From assembly GCA_020081605.1 (NCBI GenBank), contig JAHREC010000016.1, positions 124,001-188,000 of the forward strand: a stretch of DNA of 64,000 nt, written 5' to 3'. The position numbers and the translations under genes are program-made. The DNA comes from Albifimbria verrucaria (taxonomy: Eukaryota > Ascomycota > Sordariomycetes > Hypocreales > Stachybotryaceae). Below the pieces are notes generated by a model, which saw only the letters and a list, made by a program, of their open reading frames with translations, did not search any database and was not told the DNA's origin. Positions 11,772 to 23,644 of this stretch are shown here, one piece after another. Positions within the stretch are counted from its first letter, which is position 1. Each line of letters begins with the position of its first letter.

Positions 11772-12573
11772 GTGTCGATAGTTGAATACAACGGCTTATC
11801 TACTTAGCTACACCTTTCTTAAAGAAGGCTCAATTTGTAGTTCATAATCTTAACCACCTAGACCTAAGAGCCGAGGCAGTTGATTAAAGTCAAGAGGTTG
11901 TAAACAAAGTATGCGTATAGACAATCGTTACAAGTGCATGAATGTCTTGAAATATTCTTTTCTATACGAATAGCTGATCCTTGGAGAGTTCAGGGTAGTC
12001 TGGATCGAAAGGCCACTAACAGCGCTGTGGGCCTTCCTACTCACTTTTCCCTCAAAATAGAAAGTCACAGTCTAATACTAACCTTGCTATAGTTCAAATC
12101 TCTGATAGTGGTTCTTAGAGGAGGGTAATTCCGCTTTAAATACAGGGTCCTGAGAAGATTCCAGAGAGCTGAAACCCAGGTTAGACTCATTTAAGCTACT
12201 CAACTACAATCGTTTCAATAAATGCTCATTCTGGTGCCTCTTTCTCATAACATCATGCTTATAATGAAATCCACTACATACCAAGATGACATACTATTGT
12301 CGTGATTAGCTAGGATAAGTGGAGGGTATATATCTGCTTAGTCTCAGATGAATATTATTTCGGTGGGGTTATACAGCATACAACGGAATTGCGCAAAGTC
12401 AAGGCAGTTATCATACTAAATGGACACTACATATAATTGTTACCGCCAAGAACATGACTCATCAGGCGCTTTCCTCGAATTACCCATATTGCGCGGCATC
12501 AACGAGCAATTGTGAAGGATAGCCAATATTTAACGTGATAAACTCCTGCAACCAACACTGTTTCCATCTAAGA
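11772..12573. other. Intergenic between convergent genes
   Basis: AT-rich, no coding frame with recognisable features. Confidence 0.5.
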
Positions 12574-13180
12574 CTAATGCTCCTTAATCTGAGTCGGAAG
12601 GCATTGCCTCTGCTTTTTTGCCCCTTCTACACCAGAAAACCAACTGACGCGGTCCTTAACATATTGCTCAATAGTAGGCTTCAGCTTGGTCTCGTGCAAA
12701 TTAAAGTCGTCTACAGTACCAAGACGAAGAATGCTCTTGCCAGGAAATGCCGCACCAACGCGATACATGAGCGTGCCACAAGTTGAACAGAAGTAATTTG
12801 TCATCTGCTTGTAGGAGCCAATTGTTTCCGATTGTCCGAAGGCCTTCAGGTTGTCGCGGCCGCGCAAGTGCTGCAGGTGCGTATCGGCGATGGTGAAGTT
12901 GGATGCGAACATGGACGCGGTGATTTTCCGACAGTCCACGCAGTTGCAGACAAAGGTGTTGATGAGACCAGGTCCTTCAGTAGGCTACAATCTGCATATC
13001 AGTACTGCGTGTAATCATACAGAATGAAACTTTCGACAAAGCCAAGCTTGCAGAACTTACAAATGACAATTGCACAGCACCACAGAAGCACGTGGCAGTT
13101 GCTTCTGTTTCGGTCGACCAGCCATCTCGAGCGAGACCAGCCAAAGGGATATAGGCGGTAGACTTGTCTGTCGAGGCCAT
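12574..13180 (-). CDS. GFA-domain (glutathione-dependent formaldehyde-activating-like) protein
   Basis: Small zinc-binding GFA/CENP-V-fold protein. Members are often named S-(hydroxymethyl)glutathione synthase, but most fungal paralogues have no known substrate. Two exons, 13180-13061 and 12984-12574, with a 76 bp GTAAGT intron. The zinc-ligand motifs are in order: CFCGAVQL (CxC), FVCNCVDCRK (CxxC) and YFCSTCGTLMYRVG (CxxC). The protein starts MASTDKSTAYIPLAG and ends PTQIKEH; about 175 residues. Reading frame is intact. The divergent OYE gene starts about 700 bp away. Confidence 0.85.
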
Positions 13181-13878
13181 TTCTGCTATTTGCTTTGTGC
13201 TTGGCGGGTGTTGTTGTCGACGTGAGAATTGTGCTTGTAGTATAGTGCTTTGCAGATAGCGTCTTGTTTTCAACTCATGGTTGTGATGGGAGGATGCTAC
13301 GAGTTAAATAGTGTGAATATGGACATGGGTTGAGGCATGAAATAGGATTGCTTGGTAATGCGACGTAGTGTAGGGAGGGTTTGCGAGGTGATTGGCATTG
13401 CTGCTACTCTTTCTGCCAGTCGATAACCTGACTTTCTCACGGACGGAGACACGGTTGACGGAATCGCGGAATGAAATCCGGAATAACGGAGCTAGGACTT
13501 TGCGTCATGTAGAGGCATTTGACCAATGAAAGCGCCACTATTGGGAGTCCTGGCACGAATTCGCCCCACTATTTGATTTGTATTGGAACTCCGTGATTCC
13601 GTCTTCTGTCAGGTATTGTAAGATTGCATTAGGATTCATGAACAACAGTCTCCAAACCTCGAACTTGTTGAGCTATATATCTGGTTCTAGTTCCTGACAT
13701 TTAGAAAATGTCTTCCACTATCTATTGTTCACATCCAAATCAAGTATGATAAACAGTCAGAGTGTTCATTAGATTGCACACTCTCATCGACCACTATTAT
13801 CATTTATCATTACCTATCTTGGATTTATACCACCTCCACACATTGATAAATATCTCTGGGTTCAATTTTACGTCAAAA
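13181..13878. other. Divergent intergenic region (GFA / OYE)
   Basis: Contains the shared upstream region. The 13730-13878 part is CT- and A-rich, as in fungal 5' leaders. An upstream in-frame extension to 13762 exists but lacks an ATG. Confidence 0.5.
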
Positions 13879-15042
13879 ATGGCTTCCAGTAGTTACAACC
13901 CCGCTGAGACCAGGCTGTTCAAGCCTATCAAGGTTGGCCGCATGCAACTTCAGCATCGCATCGTCTTCCCTCCCTTGACCCGTAATCGAAACGACGATCA
14001 GCATACGCCTCTTGACTTCATGCAAAAGTACTATGGAGACCGTGCTTCCCAACCAGGCACACTAGTCATCTCCGAGGCCACTTCCATCTCCCACCAAGAA
14101 GAGGGACAGCGCAACATACCTGGTCTTGTTAGTGATCGTCAGGTAGATGCCTGGAGCAAGATCATTCAAGCTGTTCACAATAAAGGATCCTTCTTCTTCC
14201 AACAAATTTGGGGCCTCGGGCGAGCATCCACCCCGGACTATATGGTGGAGAAGAATCTTCCGTATCGTGGCAGTAGTGGCGTGCCAATAACGCCTGATGC
14301 AGTCGCGCCTGCGGAGATGACGGAAGAACATATCCTGCAAACTATCCAAGATTTTGTTGAAACATCCAAGAGGGCGATTCAGGCTGGAGCAGATGGCGTT
14401 GAGATCCATTCTGCGCATGGCTATCTGCTCGACCAGTTCCTGTCTGGCAAAGTCAACCAGCGCACCGATAAATGGGGTGGTTCCATTGAAAACAGGGCAC
14501 GCTTGACTCTCGAGGTAGTCAAAGCCGTTGTCCGAGCTATTGGCGCCGAACGGGTGGCTATTCGCCTTTCGCCGTACGCCTCGTTTCAGGGCGCCGAGAA
14601 GACTGACACGGTAGAACTCTATTCGTACATTATCGACGAGCTCAAGAAGATGAAAGCCGAGTTTGCTTACCTATCTCTCGTGGAAGCAGTCGGAGACCCT
14701 GCTAGCCTCATCTTCAATGGCAAGGGAGTAAACCAAGGGATGACGTTGGATTTCATTCTGGAATCTTGGAACAATTTATCTCCTGTCCTCGTCGCCGGAG
14801 GCTACACTCCACAAAGTGCCGCGCAAGCTGTGGAGGAGCACTACCAGAAGTGGGACGTGCTCATTGGTTTCGGTCGTCATTTCCTTGCAAACCCCGATCT
14901 GGTCTTCAGGATACAGAACAATATTCCACTGAACAAGTACAACCGGTCTACTTTCTATCTCACCATGTCGGAGGTGGGATACAACGACTACCCCTTCAGC
15001 GAAGAGTACGTTCGGACACATTTGGGACAAAGGAGGCGGTAA
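13879..15042 (+). CDS. Old Yellow Enzyme-family NADH:flavin oxidoreductase
   Basis: FMN-dependent ene-reductase of the OYE family, reducing activated C=C bonds using NAD(P)H. A single uninterrupted exon of 387 residues, the usual length. The start MASSSYNPAETRLFKPIKVG fits the family N-terminus (strand A then RIVFPPLTRNR). The substrate-binding HSAHGYLLDQFLS has the conserved histidine region. NQRTDKWGGSIENRAR is the family signature, IRLSPYASFQG contacts FMN, and the phosphate-binding end is VLIGFGRHFLANPDL. The next gene in the same orientation is a Zn2Cys6 regulator 800 bp downstream, a pairing common in fungal detoxification and metabolite loci. Confidence 0.92.
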   Translation: MASSSYNPAETRLFKPIKVGRMQLQHRIVFPPLTRNRNDDQHTPLDFMQKYYGDRASQPGTLVISEATSISHQEEGQRNIPGLVSDRQVDAWSKIIQAVHNKGSFFFQQIWGLGRASTPDYMVEKNLPYRGSSGVPITPDAVAPAEMTEEHILQTIQDFVETSKRAIQAGADGVEIHSAHGYLLDQFLSGKVNQRTDKWGGSIENRARLTLEVVKAVVRAIGAERVAIRLSPYASFQGAEKTDTVELYSYIIDELKKMKAEFAYLSLVEAVGDPASLIFNGKGVNQGMTLDFILESWNNLSPVLVAGGYTPQSAAQAVEEHYQKWDVLIGFGRHFLANPDLVFRIQNNIPLNKYNRSTFYLTMSEVGYNDYPFSEEYVRTHLGQRRR

Positions 15043-15842
15043 TGATAGACTCTGCAAATAGTTTCAAGGTGTTTTCTTAAGAGGCAACAATAGTATAGAA
15101 GGATTTTGACTTATACTTTTCATTTATCAACTTATGCACTCATTTCTTAGCCTCAGCTGGCTCATTGTTGCTGAGAGCATGCCACTCATCTCCAGGTCAG
15201 GGTTATTCTATACATCCTGGTAAGATAAATGACGTCATACGTCTCTTACCCTATAGAAAAATAAATCTGCTGTCTTACATTTCATGGGAATTTTTACTTG
15301 ACATTGTTATCATACTATACTGTACTTCTATAGGTTAATAGGAAATTTTTCATGCTAACAGTTACTATAAAAGTGCCGAAGAAATTTATCTAGCATGAAC
15401 GCATAAACGTTGAAGGTGGCCAGAGTCTTTAAGTAAGTAGCCTGGAAAGTCTTTAGTTTCCGGCTTAATCTGTGTATGCGTCATTCTTTGTGCCTCCACA
15501 AGGATCAACTTACGTTTACCAACCATAATCTTTGGTGGCCAACAAATTATGTATGGCAGTATGTTCCACACTGAAACATATATATATATCTTTAACACCA
15601 TCTTAAATGCTCTAAAACTGTGGGTAAAACAACATATAATTGACATCTTTTGCGCAGAATCTATCCGCTTGGACTGAGCGTCGCACTCTGAAAATAGTCG
15701 TATTACTAATCGCACATCATCATCCAGCTTTCAATGCCGTGCTTTGTTTCGTACCTCAAGTCCTACATGCCCCCACCCCCACAACCTGCACACCTCAACC
15801 CCATCGTACCGTGATTCTGCTCGTCCAACAGCTTCAGGTTCA
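15043..15842. other. Intergenic (OYE to regulator)
   Basis: No gene supported. The regulator frame extends back to a TTG at 15744, but the first ATG is at 15843. Confidence 0.5.
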
Positions 15843-18121
15843 ATGCATGCGCTCATGCACAGGGTTTCACCTCAATCTGGAAGTAGCGCAGCCACGGGTC
15901 AGCATGTTATGCAACGGAGCCGAAAAACTGTCTCGCGGGCCTGTGATTGGTGTAGGGTGAGGAAGATAAGGTGCGACAATGGAGACCCGTGCAAAGCCTG
16001 CCGCCAGAGACAGGCGGATTGCACACACAAAGGAATCGATGAGCCAAGAACGCTGCCAGGAGCATTGAGGTACCGCGCTATGTTGATATCTAGCCATGCA
16101 GCAAAGTATCTAACTCATCCTGTGCAGAGAGATTGACAGACTGAAGCTCCGCGTAAAGGAATTGGAAGCTGAAGTTCAACTACATCGGGCTGGAATGGGT
16201 GCCACGGACTCGCTGCCAACCCCAGAGCCCGCCATAGACACGGGCTCAAGACGCTACTCTCACCAAGGGTCTACGCAGTCGCTCCCCTCTTTAATGTCTT
16301 CCATGTCCTCGAAACATACATGGGAAGGCATTTATGTCGCTGCCTCCAAGTCAGACCAGCCGTCCTACTATGGGCCTGCATCTATGTTCTACTTTGTCGG
16401 TCGCATGGGCCGCTATCTAACAAAAGCGCTTCAGCAACCGCACATTGACCGTAATTTCCAGCCCCAGGGTGCAAGCAAAAACATGCACATACGGAATGTA
16501 GAGGCAGGCGAAGCTGTAACAAGCCCTGATAGCGCCAGCTTCACCGGCCTATCACGTGTCCATGAGGAGGCTTTGTTCAAGTTGTTCTGGGAGGGTTACC
16601 ACTGCCTATATCCCATCCTCGACGAGACTGAATTCCGGAAATACTACGCTTCATTGTGGGAACCATCCCAGCGAGAACGTGTGCAATCTCCTCTTGTTGA
16701 CATCATCCTCGCGGTGTGCTTGCAGTATGGTTACGCCTTTATTCCCCGAAGCATTGCCCATCCCGCGGACCGTGATCCCTCTTTCGGTGATGCAGCAGTG
16801 GCTGGAAGGTGGTATTATCGCCGGGCACAGACGCTTCTCACTGCTGAACTCGAGAGCCCAACCTTCAAAACTGTACAGTGCTGCATTTTCACCAGCATCT
16901 ACCTTTGCTGTGCCTCCTTCCAGAACATGAGCAGTGTAGTTACGGCACAGGCCGTCAGGACGGCGCAGGTTCTAGGTCTACATCTGGAGCCTCCGGCTGA
17001 TGCACCTCGCGGGGAGAGAGAACTCCGTAAGAGGCTATGGTGGGCAGTATGGATTCTCGATGCCAAGTCGTCCTCCAAGATGGGCCGTCCTTTTCGGCAG
17101 ACTCGTCCCAGTCGACGGTGTCTTTGCCCTCTGATGACTTGGACTCTGCATCGCACAACAACGCGGCACTGGGATCTGTTGCTCCTGACCTGACGTGGTT
17201 GACCTACTTCCTTAACCATACAACATTGTTCGGAACCATGGTTGATATTTACAAATCATTCTATGCCAGAAGCTGCGAAATAATACGTCAAAACAATCTA
17301 ACATACATTTACTCGGACCCGCATGCGCTGGAGGCCTGTGCCAAAGACCTTGCCGCCAGGATACCGGCTATGAAGGATTGGGTTGATAGTTTGCCAGATC
17401 AAATGAAATTGCCCCGTCGCAGCGGCGCCGAACCCTTCACAACAGATCGCTCAGGAGTTAAAATCGACACACTTTCGCCAACATGGCTGCAACGACAACG
17501 ATTCTATCTTGAGTTAACATATCACTCGATGCTTGTGAGCCTTACACGCCCGTTCATAAACTTTCACTCCAGCCAAGACACATATACCCCGGTCACAGAA
17601 CGCCAGGCAAACATTTGCGTCGACCACGCCATCACTTTTACGCTGATTATGCATCAAGTCAACACAGAATCAGATCTTATGAGTGGTTGGACAGAGTTCT
17701 TTATTAACCAATGGAACATTGCCGTTACTATGGTCGGTTTTGTTCTAGCCAATCCAGTTCACCCCACAACCCCCAAAGCGCGCCAGGCTCTTGACAAGGC
17801 TATTGCCACCTTTGATATGCTCGGTTTGCACTTTTCTGTCAGCGCCGATGCCGCTAGAATTATGAGAGACCTTGTTGGCAAAGCGGATATTCTGGGGGAG
17901 GCAACCAGAGTGGTATTCTTGTTGATCACGCAGGGCTCGACGCGACTCCGAGCATAGCTTATGATGTTGGAGATCAAAACAACGACAGCTTGATGTGGCT
18001 GGATCCGAGCCATTTTGGTGGATCTGGATCGTCCAACGAGATACTGGATTGGGCGTTGTCAATTGACTCGTTTAATAATTACGAGACTTTCTTTGACACT
18101 AGCTACATTGGAAATCGGTAG
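15843..18121 (+). CDS. Zn2Cys6 transcription factor with fungal-specific domain, frameshifted
   Basis: Nuclear DNA-binding regulator. The binuclear zinc cluster lies near residues 35-61 with CDWCRVRKIRC and CKACRQRQADC, giving C-x2-C-x6-C-x5-C-x2-C-x6-C. After a 58 bp intron (16070-16127) comes the short coiled-coil linker EIDRLKLRVKELEAEVQLHR. The middle is the fungal_trans homology domain with FWEGYHCLYPILDE and LRKRLWWAVWILDAKSSSKM. Two one-base losses split the frame: in the T4 run at 17091-17094 (GRPF to SADSSQ) and in the GGG at 17933-17935 (before LDATPSIAYDVG). With both repaired the protein runs to SYIGNR at 18121, about 735 residues. Position next to the OYE gene suggests it may regulate that gene, which is inference only. 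Confidence 0.88.
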
Positions 18122-18925
18122 CTGGTAGATGATAATGTCTCTTTTAGACTATGGAGTCTGGATTCAAGCCTGCTGCAAAGTACGGCAGAGAAGCAAGCTC
18201 GCTATTAGGACGTTTGACTGGGTCGACCGACTTCTTGGTAAGGCGTTACGAGGAGTACTGCCTACGGAATGATAACGGACTGGAGGCACTTTGACTTTCC
18301 AGTAGCTGACGAGTGAATGGGTACTATGCGAGTTGCATGTCCTGGCGAGATAAGTATATACTTCGAAAGGAGAGGGAAAGAATAAAGACCAATCAGCTAA
18401 TAGGAGGCGTACTCGTCTTACAGTGTGGACTTTTAGCCCGTGTATTTCCAAATATTCTAATCAATCTCTTCTATTAATTTCTTCTTGATGTAGATATACC
18501 AGTTTAATACCTACTATTCTTCTTTTTAAGAGTTTTATAGTGAGTATCTAAGACTTTATGCTGGATCCAGCGAACTGCTCATTAGTAATCCAGTGTCTTA
18601 GATATTTTAGTGACTAGGCTTATAATATTAATATCAATATAAATAGTAGATGAAGTTTAAAGAATAACAAAAGGTCAGAAAGCGAATATATATATGTATA
18701 TATAAATCAAAAGTTATATTAGTAAACATAGAATAAATACTAAAGTATAGTTAATCAAGGGCTATCTGCTACAGTGAACGCCATGTGACCGCTATCTCTT
18801 GCATCTAAAATCCAATAACCGCTAATATGAGCTGTAGCATTGTCCAGGTGGCGGGGAGAGCCTGGATAACTATCAACAAAGGGTAGCCGGGGACTATTGT
18901 TTGTACCATTAACATTCCGCCAAAT
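18122..18925. other. AT-rich intergenic island
   Basis: About 18460-18780 is strongly A+T-rich with TA-rich words and a TATATATATGTATATA run. No coding frame. Looks like a RIP-type or relaxed intergenic island. Confidence 0.5.
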
Positions 18926-20044
18926 TTAGTAACGAGCTTTTTTATATCCGTCATCAACGACAGGTAACTTGTTAATATGAAAATACCAGAACCAGGTGGT
19001 TGGGATTAAGAACGTGCAGATGTCTAGATCGGACCTGCGTTGAACGAATTTGTCAAGAAACTTTTGAAGCGGTTCCAAAGGTTCGTCATTTGGGAAGTAC
19101 GCAGTGCCGTGGAGGTAGACATGGAGATGACGCAAGGCCGGAAATTGTGATGATAGAACCTGTAGGAAATCACCTAAATGTGCTTCATCAAGAACTGGTT
19201 TGCCTTCTTCAAGGCTGTAAGATTCACGCAGTTTCCAAGTCATTTCCAGATAATGTATCGAAGCAAGTCGTTGTGGTAGAAGGAACCGCGATATGTTCAA
19301 TATCACGGGTTCGTCCATGAGAATAAAGGTGTTGGTTGAATATAGCACCTCAATACCCTCGGCATAGCTGTACGTTTGTTGGCAAACTTCCCGCATTGGC
19401 ATCTGAAGGCACTAACTTTTGTCGACAGGAAAAAGCCAGCCCATTATTCCAATGTAGCAGGCACAGGGCTCGTTCGGACTCCTCCACGCGAAGCAATTAT
19501 TCGCTTGACCGTTACGGCAATTGTCGGCCCATAACCCTCGCTACGACTCTTTGGCCCATACATTCATCCTGTCACATCTTATTAGAGGATCAGAGGCATT
19601 AGACGCAAGACGATGACGGATGGAACTCCACCACTGCCATGACAGGGGCTGCTTTTTGTCAAATTTTTGGTGTTTTTGGTACCAATCTTTGTGGTGGTTG
19701 GCAATCCCGCCGTGGTTTTCAGGAATAACTTGCAGGGTTGCATTGGGATAAATGTACGAGAGGTTCAAGCGAAGGCCCTTGTCGCCAAAAGCCAGCCGAA
19801 GAATGTCTCGCCTGATATTGGTTGGGAGCCAGAAGAACGGGCATGACTCTTGGAACAAGGCGTAGGGGGCATCATTTGAGCCGCTGTGCCGAAACCCCGG
19901 CGGTGTGAGAGGTTGTGGTTGGGGAGTCACAGAAAAAGACGGTGGCGGTACGACCTCAGGTTCTTCTGGTTCTTCTCGGGTCCGAGAAACAATTGAATAT
20001 GATGGTGAGGATGCACTGTAATGTGGCGATGTTGGCGACGACAC
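18926..20044 (-). pseudogene. DUF7730-like protein with in-frame stops
   Basis: Resembles the fungal DUF7730/2EXR-type proteins of unknown function: LPTNIRRDILRLAFGDKGLRL is the domain start and QTYSYAEGIEVLYSTNTFIL is its most conserved core. Both halves lie in the same reading frame, but two TAG codons interrupt it: one after NVWAKES (near 19541) and one after GWLFPVDKS (near 19416). The intervening sequence still reads as the expected Cys-containing linker (NEPCACYIGIMGW). No intron with plausible borders removes both stops. The N-terminal part is Pro/Ser-rich and has no ATG in frame; an upstream exon may exist. Unlike most other breaks in this window these are nonsense codons, so true decay is more likely. 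Confidence 0.6.
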
Positions 20045-23036
20045 TTCTGGTTCATGAGCTGGTACGGGGCTTGCGGGCCGTGATTGACGTATGAGCTCGG
20101 TTGGGTCTTGAAGCGAACAGAACGAAGGGAGCGGCTGGCGTCAAAAGATGAGGGGATCTGAGTGTCATGGTCTAAGTTACTCCACCGTAATGCTTCTGCT
20201 AGCGATGGTGGTCTTGCTGGATGTGTAATTTTTTTAAAAAACAAACACATCATATGAATTGAACATTTTAGGCTGTTGCCTTGAAGCGCTATTTCTCAAC
20301 AGACAACATGGAAACCATGAACCTTGTTAAAATGTGGGATACCAGGTTAACCAGGGTGTAGATATCATAGCCACGATCCAATAGGCATGAAAGGATGGTT
20401 GGGACGCTCTCAATATCAAAGAAGAAGTAATTGTTACCAGCCTAAACACGCAATCGTTTCCACAACTTGTCAATTCATATTTATTCCAAAGGTCAGGAGC
20501 CATGAAGATCCCCGCTGCGATTGAGACTGTCCCTCTTCTTGCCCTCCCCGTGGGCTGCTGCCCTCGCCGAGGCTGAAGCTTCACATTATACCACTACTTT
20601 CCACCCTGTTGGGACATCTGGGTCTCCAGATACCATCGTCGACGATTATGGAAACACAGCCTTTTCCACAACTTCTGGGGATGGCGAAATGTCACTCCTC
20701 TGCAAATTCCAGGCCTCGTGTAATACGCTCTAGCTCCATAACAAGTACGACAATTTCATGTACAGTCAGTGTAGACATACAACGGCTAGAAAAGACTCAC
20801 ACATATCGATTTGGACCATTGCCTCGAGAACCAATGCAGTACTCTAGTACCTAAAAGGAGGTAAGTTCAGAAGCATACAAGCCCGACATTTCCTCTGGAA
20901 AGGCTCCTAAATGAGGCATTAGAGGCTGTTATAGTGGCTCCTATGCCCACAAGTACTGCATAGTGAACAATAGTCTGTGTACCTGTTATGTCCTTGCGTT
21001 ATGGAAATTGCAAAAATCGCTCTCAGTTATTTATAATTCAATGGCATGTTTTCTGCCGTCATGTTTTCTCTTCTCCTGTTATGGTTCTCTTGGTGAGTTC
21101 TGCTATATGCGCAACTGTACTACTCCGTCTCCACAGGCACCTGGAATCATCTGTTTCCCTTAGGATCTGCGTTTTTATGAAGTGAAGGGACTGCGGTGTA
21201 ATAACTAGTTGGTACACTATGATCTTCAAGATAAAATGGGACCTGACTCTCGAGCCAACAGACCACACGCGTCGAGGTTAAATTGACCCACACGCTTTCT
21301 GTTTCAGGCATGGGTGAGCACAGATCTACAAGAGACATGTGCGCATTTTAACTTTTGGGGGCACAGGGGCAAATGAATTTAGCTCGCATGATAGTCAGGT
21401 TCAAAGCACGGCCCATTGGCCATGTTATTATTATCCGTTGTACGATGAAGCAGTCAGCCAGGTAGGTTTGCCATGGTCTTCTAATAGCCTTAGTGGAGGG
21501 CAAGAAGAAGACAAGAAGGCCACAAAGGCTTGTCTCAAATGCCATTATGCATCAACAAATGATCGCTTACGCCGTGTCGGAAAGGATAAAAATAATAGAA
21601 GCAACAACACCTATAAAATATTCCCATAACTGGCGAATAAATACAACTCCTGTGGATTGACTTTTCGCCAAGCGCATGATGCGAGCTAATAAGTTACGTT
21701 CTAGATCATGGCCATGTGGCAGGGTGACATGCTAAGCAGCCCATGCGAATGCCTCACGGTGCAAGATTAGCAATTCGCACCTTGAGATGATAAGTTTGTA
21801 GACGAGTTGAAGCGAGCTCCCGTGCTTGTGAAATGTTTTTACCTCGTGGGGAGGAATATATCACTTCTGAAAGTTCCTCCACTTACCTTCCTGAGTCAAC
21901 GAGGTCTAATCTTCTGGGTCTATTGTAGTATACCCAATGACTTGATGCAGAAGTATAACTCCTTGCCGGTTCAGTCTTTAACCTTACCCTCTACTGCATC
22001 GTCTACTCAGTTCACCATCGCATGGGTGTCGACCTTCGGCTCATTTGTTGCGTTAAGACCGCTTCCTTCCTTGCGGAATCGGGCTTGCCTACAGCTGTTG
22101 AACTGGCGCAAAAATACACACGCAGTTCAAATGAGTAATACAAGCTGCGTTCGACACATTCAAATAGTCACATTCATGTAGAAATGCTCTGAGTGACCTG
22201 ATAATGCCGCTAGCGGCAGCTACTTACTTTCTTTCTCTGCGCTACATTTTTTAAAGCGGCTTTTGTTTTTTCCAAAGAAAACCTAGCATTGTCGGGTGCT
22301 ATATTGCTCCGTTGTGCGAAGATGGTTTTGTGGGGTAAAGGGTAACGAGCTCTTAACGGATTGCTTTATTCCTAGAAACTTGTTTCTCGCCATATTTTCT
22401 GCTTATTGAGCATTGAATCAATATGCTATAAAAAAGGTTATAATACCAAAAACCGGACCGGACTAAGATTCATGACGATTACCTACCATGTACATTTTTG
22501 TAGTTCATTTGTCATTACCTGGTTAGGCTTCTTTGCGAACCCGCGCTGACGATCGGGATACTCTGCCAAAGGCGGTCAAGTAACACTCAAAGGAGGTCAG
22601 TGAACATCAGGCAACAGTGAGACAGATACAACGAATCAAGCATACCGTTCCGCAATTATGAGTGGAACTCATAAGGGATTCTACCGGCTCTTTTACAAGG
22701 CTGGAAAAATATGGTTTTATAATGTATTTTGACACTATGTCCGGCGCTTCGGAGACGTATATTCCACTATTCCCAGCCCCTGAGACTACGTTTCTATTAT
22801 CATTTACAGCATCTTAGGTCAACCCGTTTCCTTTACTAAGAATGAAAATGTCCTGGCCGATAAGACAGTATAATATGAAGTCCCAGAAGTACACCCAAAT
22901 ATGCGCGTATGTGGGCTTCGGCCTTTGTGAAAGAATTGTCCATAAAAAACGTGGAGGTATATCATCTTTCGATGCTGCAAAATCTCAGCTAGACTAGATT
23001 CTCGTTTAAAACCCTTCTATGTAATGAAACCTGATC
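20045..23036. other. Long gene-poor interval
   Basis: About 3 kb without a supportable gene. The open frames are short, overlapping and motif-free. A dispersed-repeat copy lies at 22099-22190. The 22200-23030 part is AT-rich. Confidence 0.5.
22099..22190 (+). repeat. Dispersed repeat family 2, copy 1
   Basis: About 92 bp matching 38461-38553 at roughly 75% by eye. Shared words include ACAAGCTGCGTT and ATTCATGT. No coding potential. Confidence 0.65.
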
Positions 23037-23372
23037 TTATGGCGTCTTTCGTAGCCAGAGTTTTCCACCCTCGCCGTCCAAGACTTGTACCTTGTTACTC
23101 GTATCCGCACGACTTACACATTTGCCTCGAGGGCAGGTACTTTTTGGTGTTGCTGCAGGTGCAGTAGATCTCGCAATTTTGCAGGACCCCTGGGGGCATG
23201 TGTTGCCATCCCCGGTGCAGTACATGCTCTCGCCCCAGCAGACGCAAGAGCAATTGGTCTCGCACGCCTCCTCGCTAGCGCCATCAGCGCAGTTGATTTC
23301 CTGAGCAACGACGCCGGTGAGGAACAGGGTGCTGCTCAATGACATGATGACTGTTAAGGCAGAGAGTCTCAT
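23037..23372 (-). CDS. Small cysteine-rich secreted protein
   Basis: Single-exon 111-residue protein with a strong signal peptide (MRLSALTVIMSLSSTLFLTG, cleavage near VVAQ). The mature part has about eleven cysteines clustered in the first 70 residues: NCADGASEEACETNC, SCVCWGESMYC, NTCPQGSCK and TCPRGKCV. This is followed by a charged, cysteine-free tail. The pattern fits apoplastic fungal cysteine-rich effectors or antimicrobial-like proteins, but I recognise no named family. About 240 bp upstream of its start is a perfect 14 bp inverted repeat (23611-23644). Confidence 0.7.
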   Translation of the reverse strand: MRLSALTVIMSLSSTLFLTGVVAQEINCADGASEEACETNCSCVCWGESMYCTGDGNTCPQGSCKIARSTAPAATPKSTCPRGKCVSRADTSNKVQVLDGEGGKLWLRKTP

Positions 23373-23610
23373 ATTTGCTGATTGTGTAAAGGGTTCTTGT
23401 TCCTTCTTTAGGTGATCTTCTCTAGTTGACGTTGTGTTAGAAGCTTCATTATTTGGGACTACACGCTCATTCTTACCTTGCTGTTAATCCTGCAGGACCA
23501 AATCTGAAGATTCTGTTCTTGATACTAAAAGCGATCAATATAAGGCGGACAGATGAGGTCTTTTTATAGCCGGTGGTTCTGCTCTTGTTGAATAATTTAC
23601 GGAGTAACCA

Positions 23611-23644
23611 GACATGACTGTCTGCGTGCTCAGACAGTCATGTC
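23611..23644. repeat. Perfect 14 bp inverted repeat, 6 nt loop
   Basis: Arms GACATGACTGTCTG (23611-23624) and CAGACAGTCATGTC (23631-23644) are exact reverse complements around a CGTGCT loop. No symmetry continues outside the arms. Confidence 0.85.
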
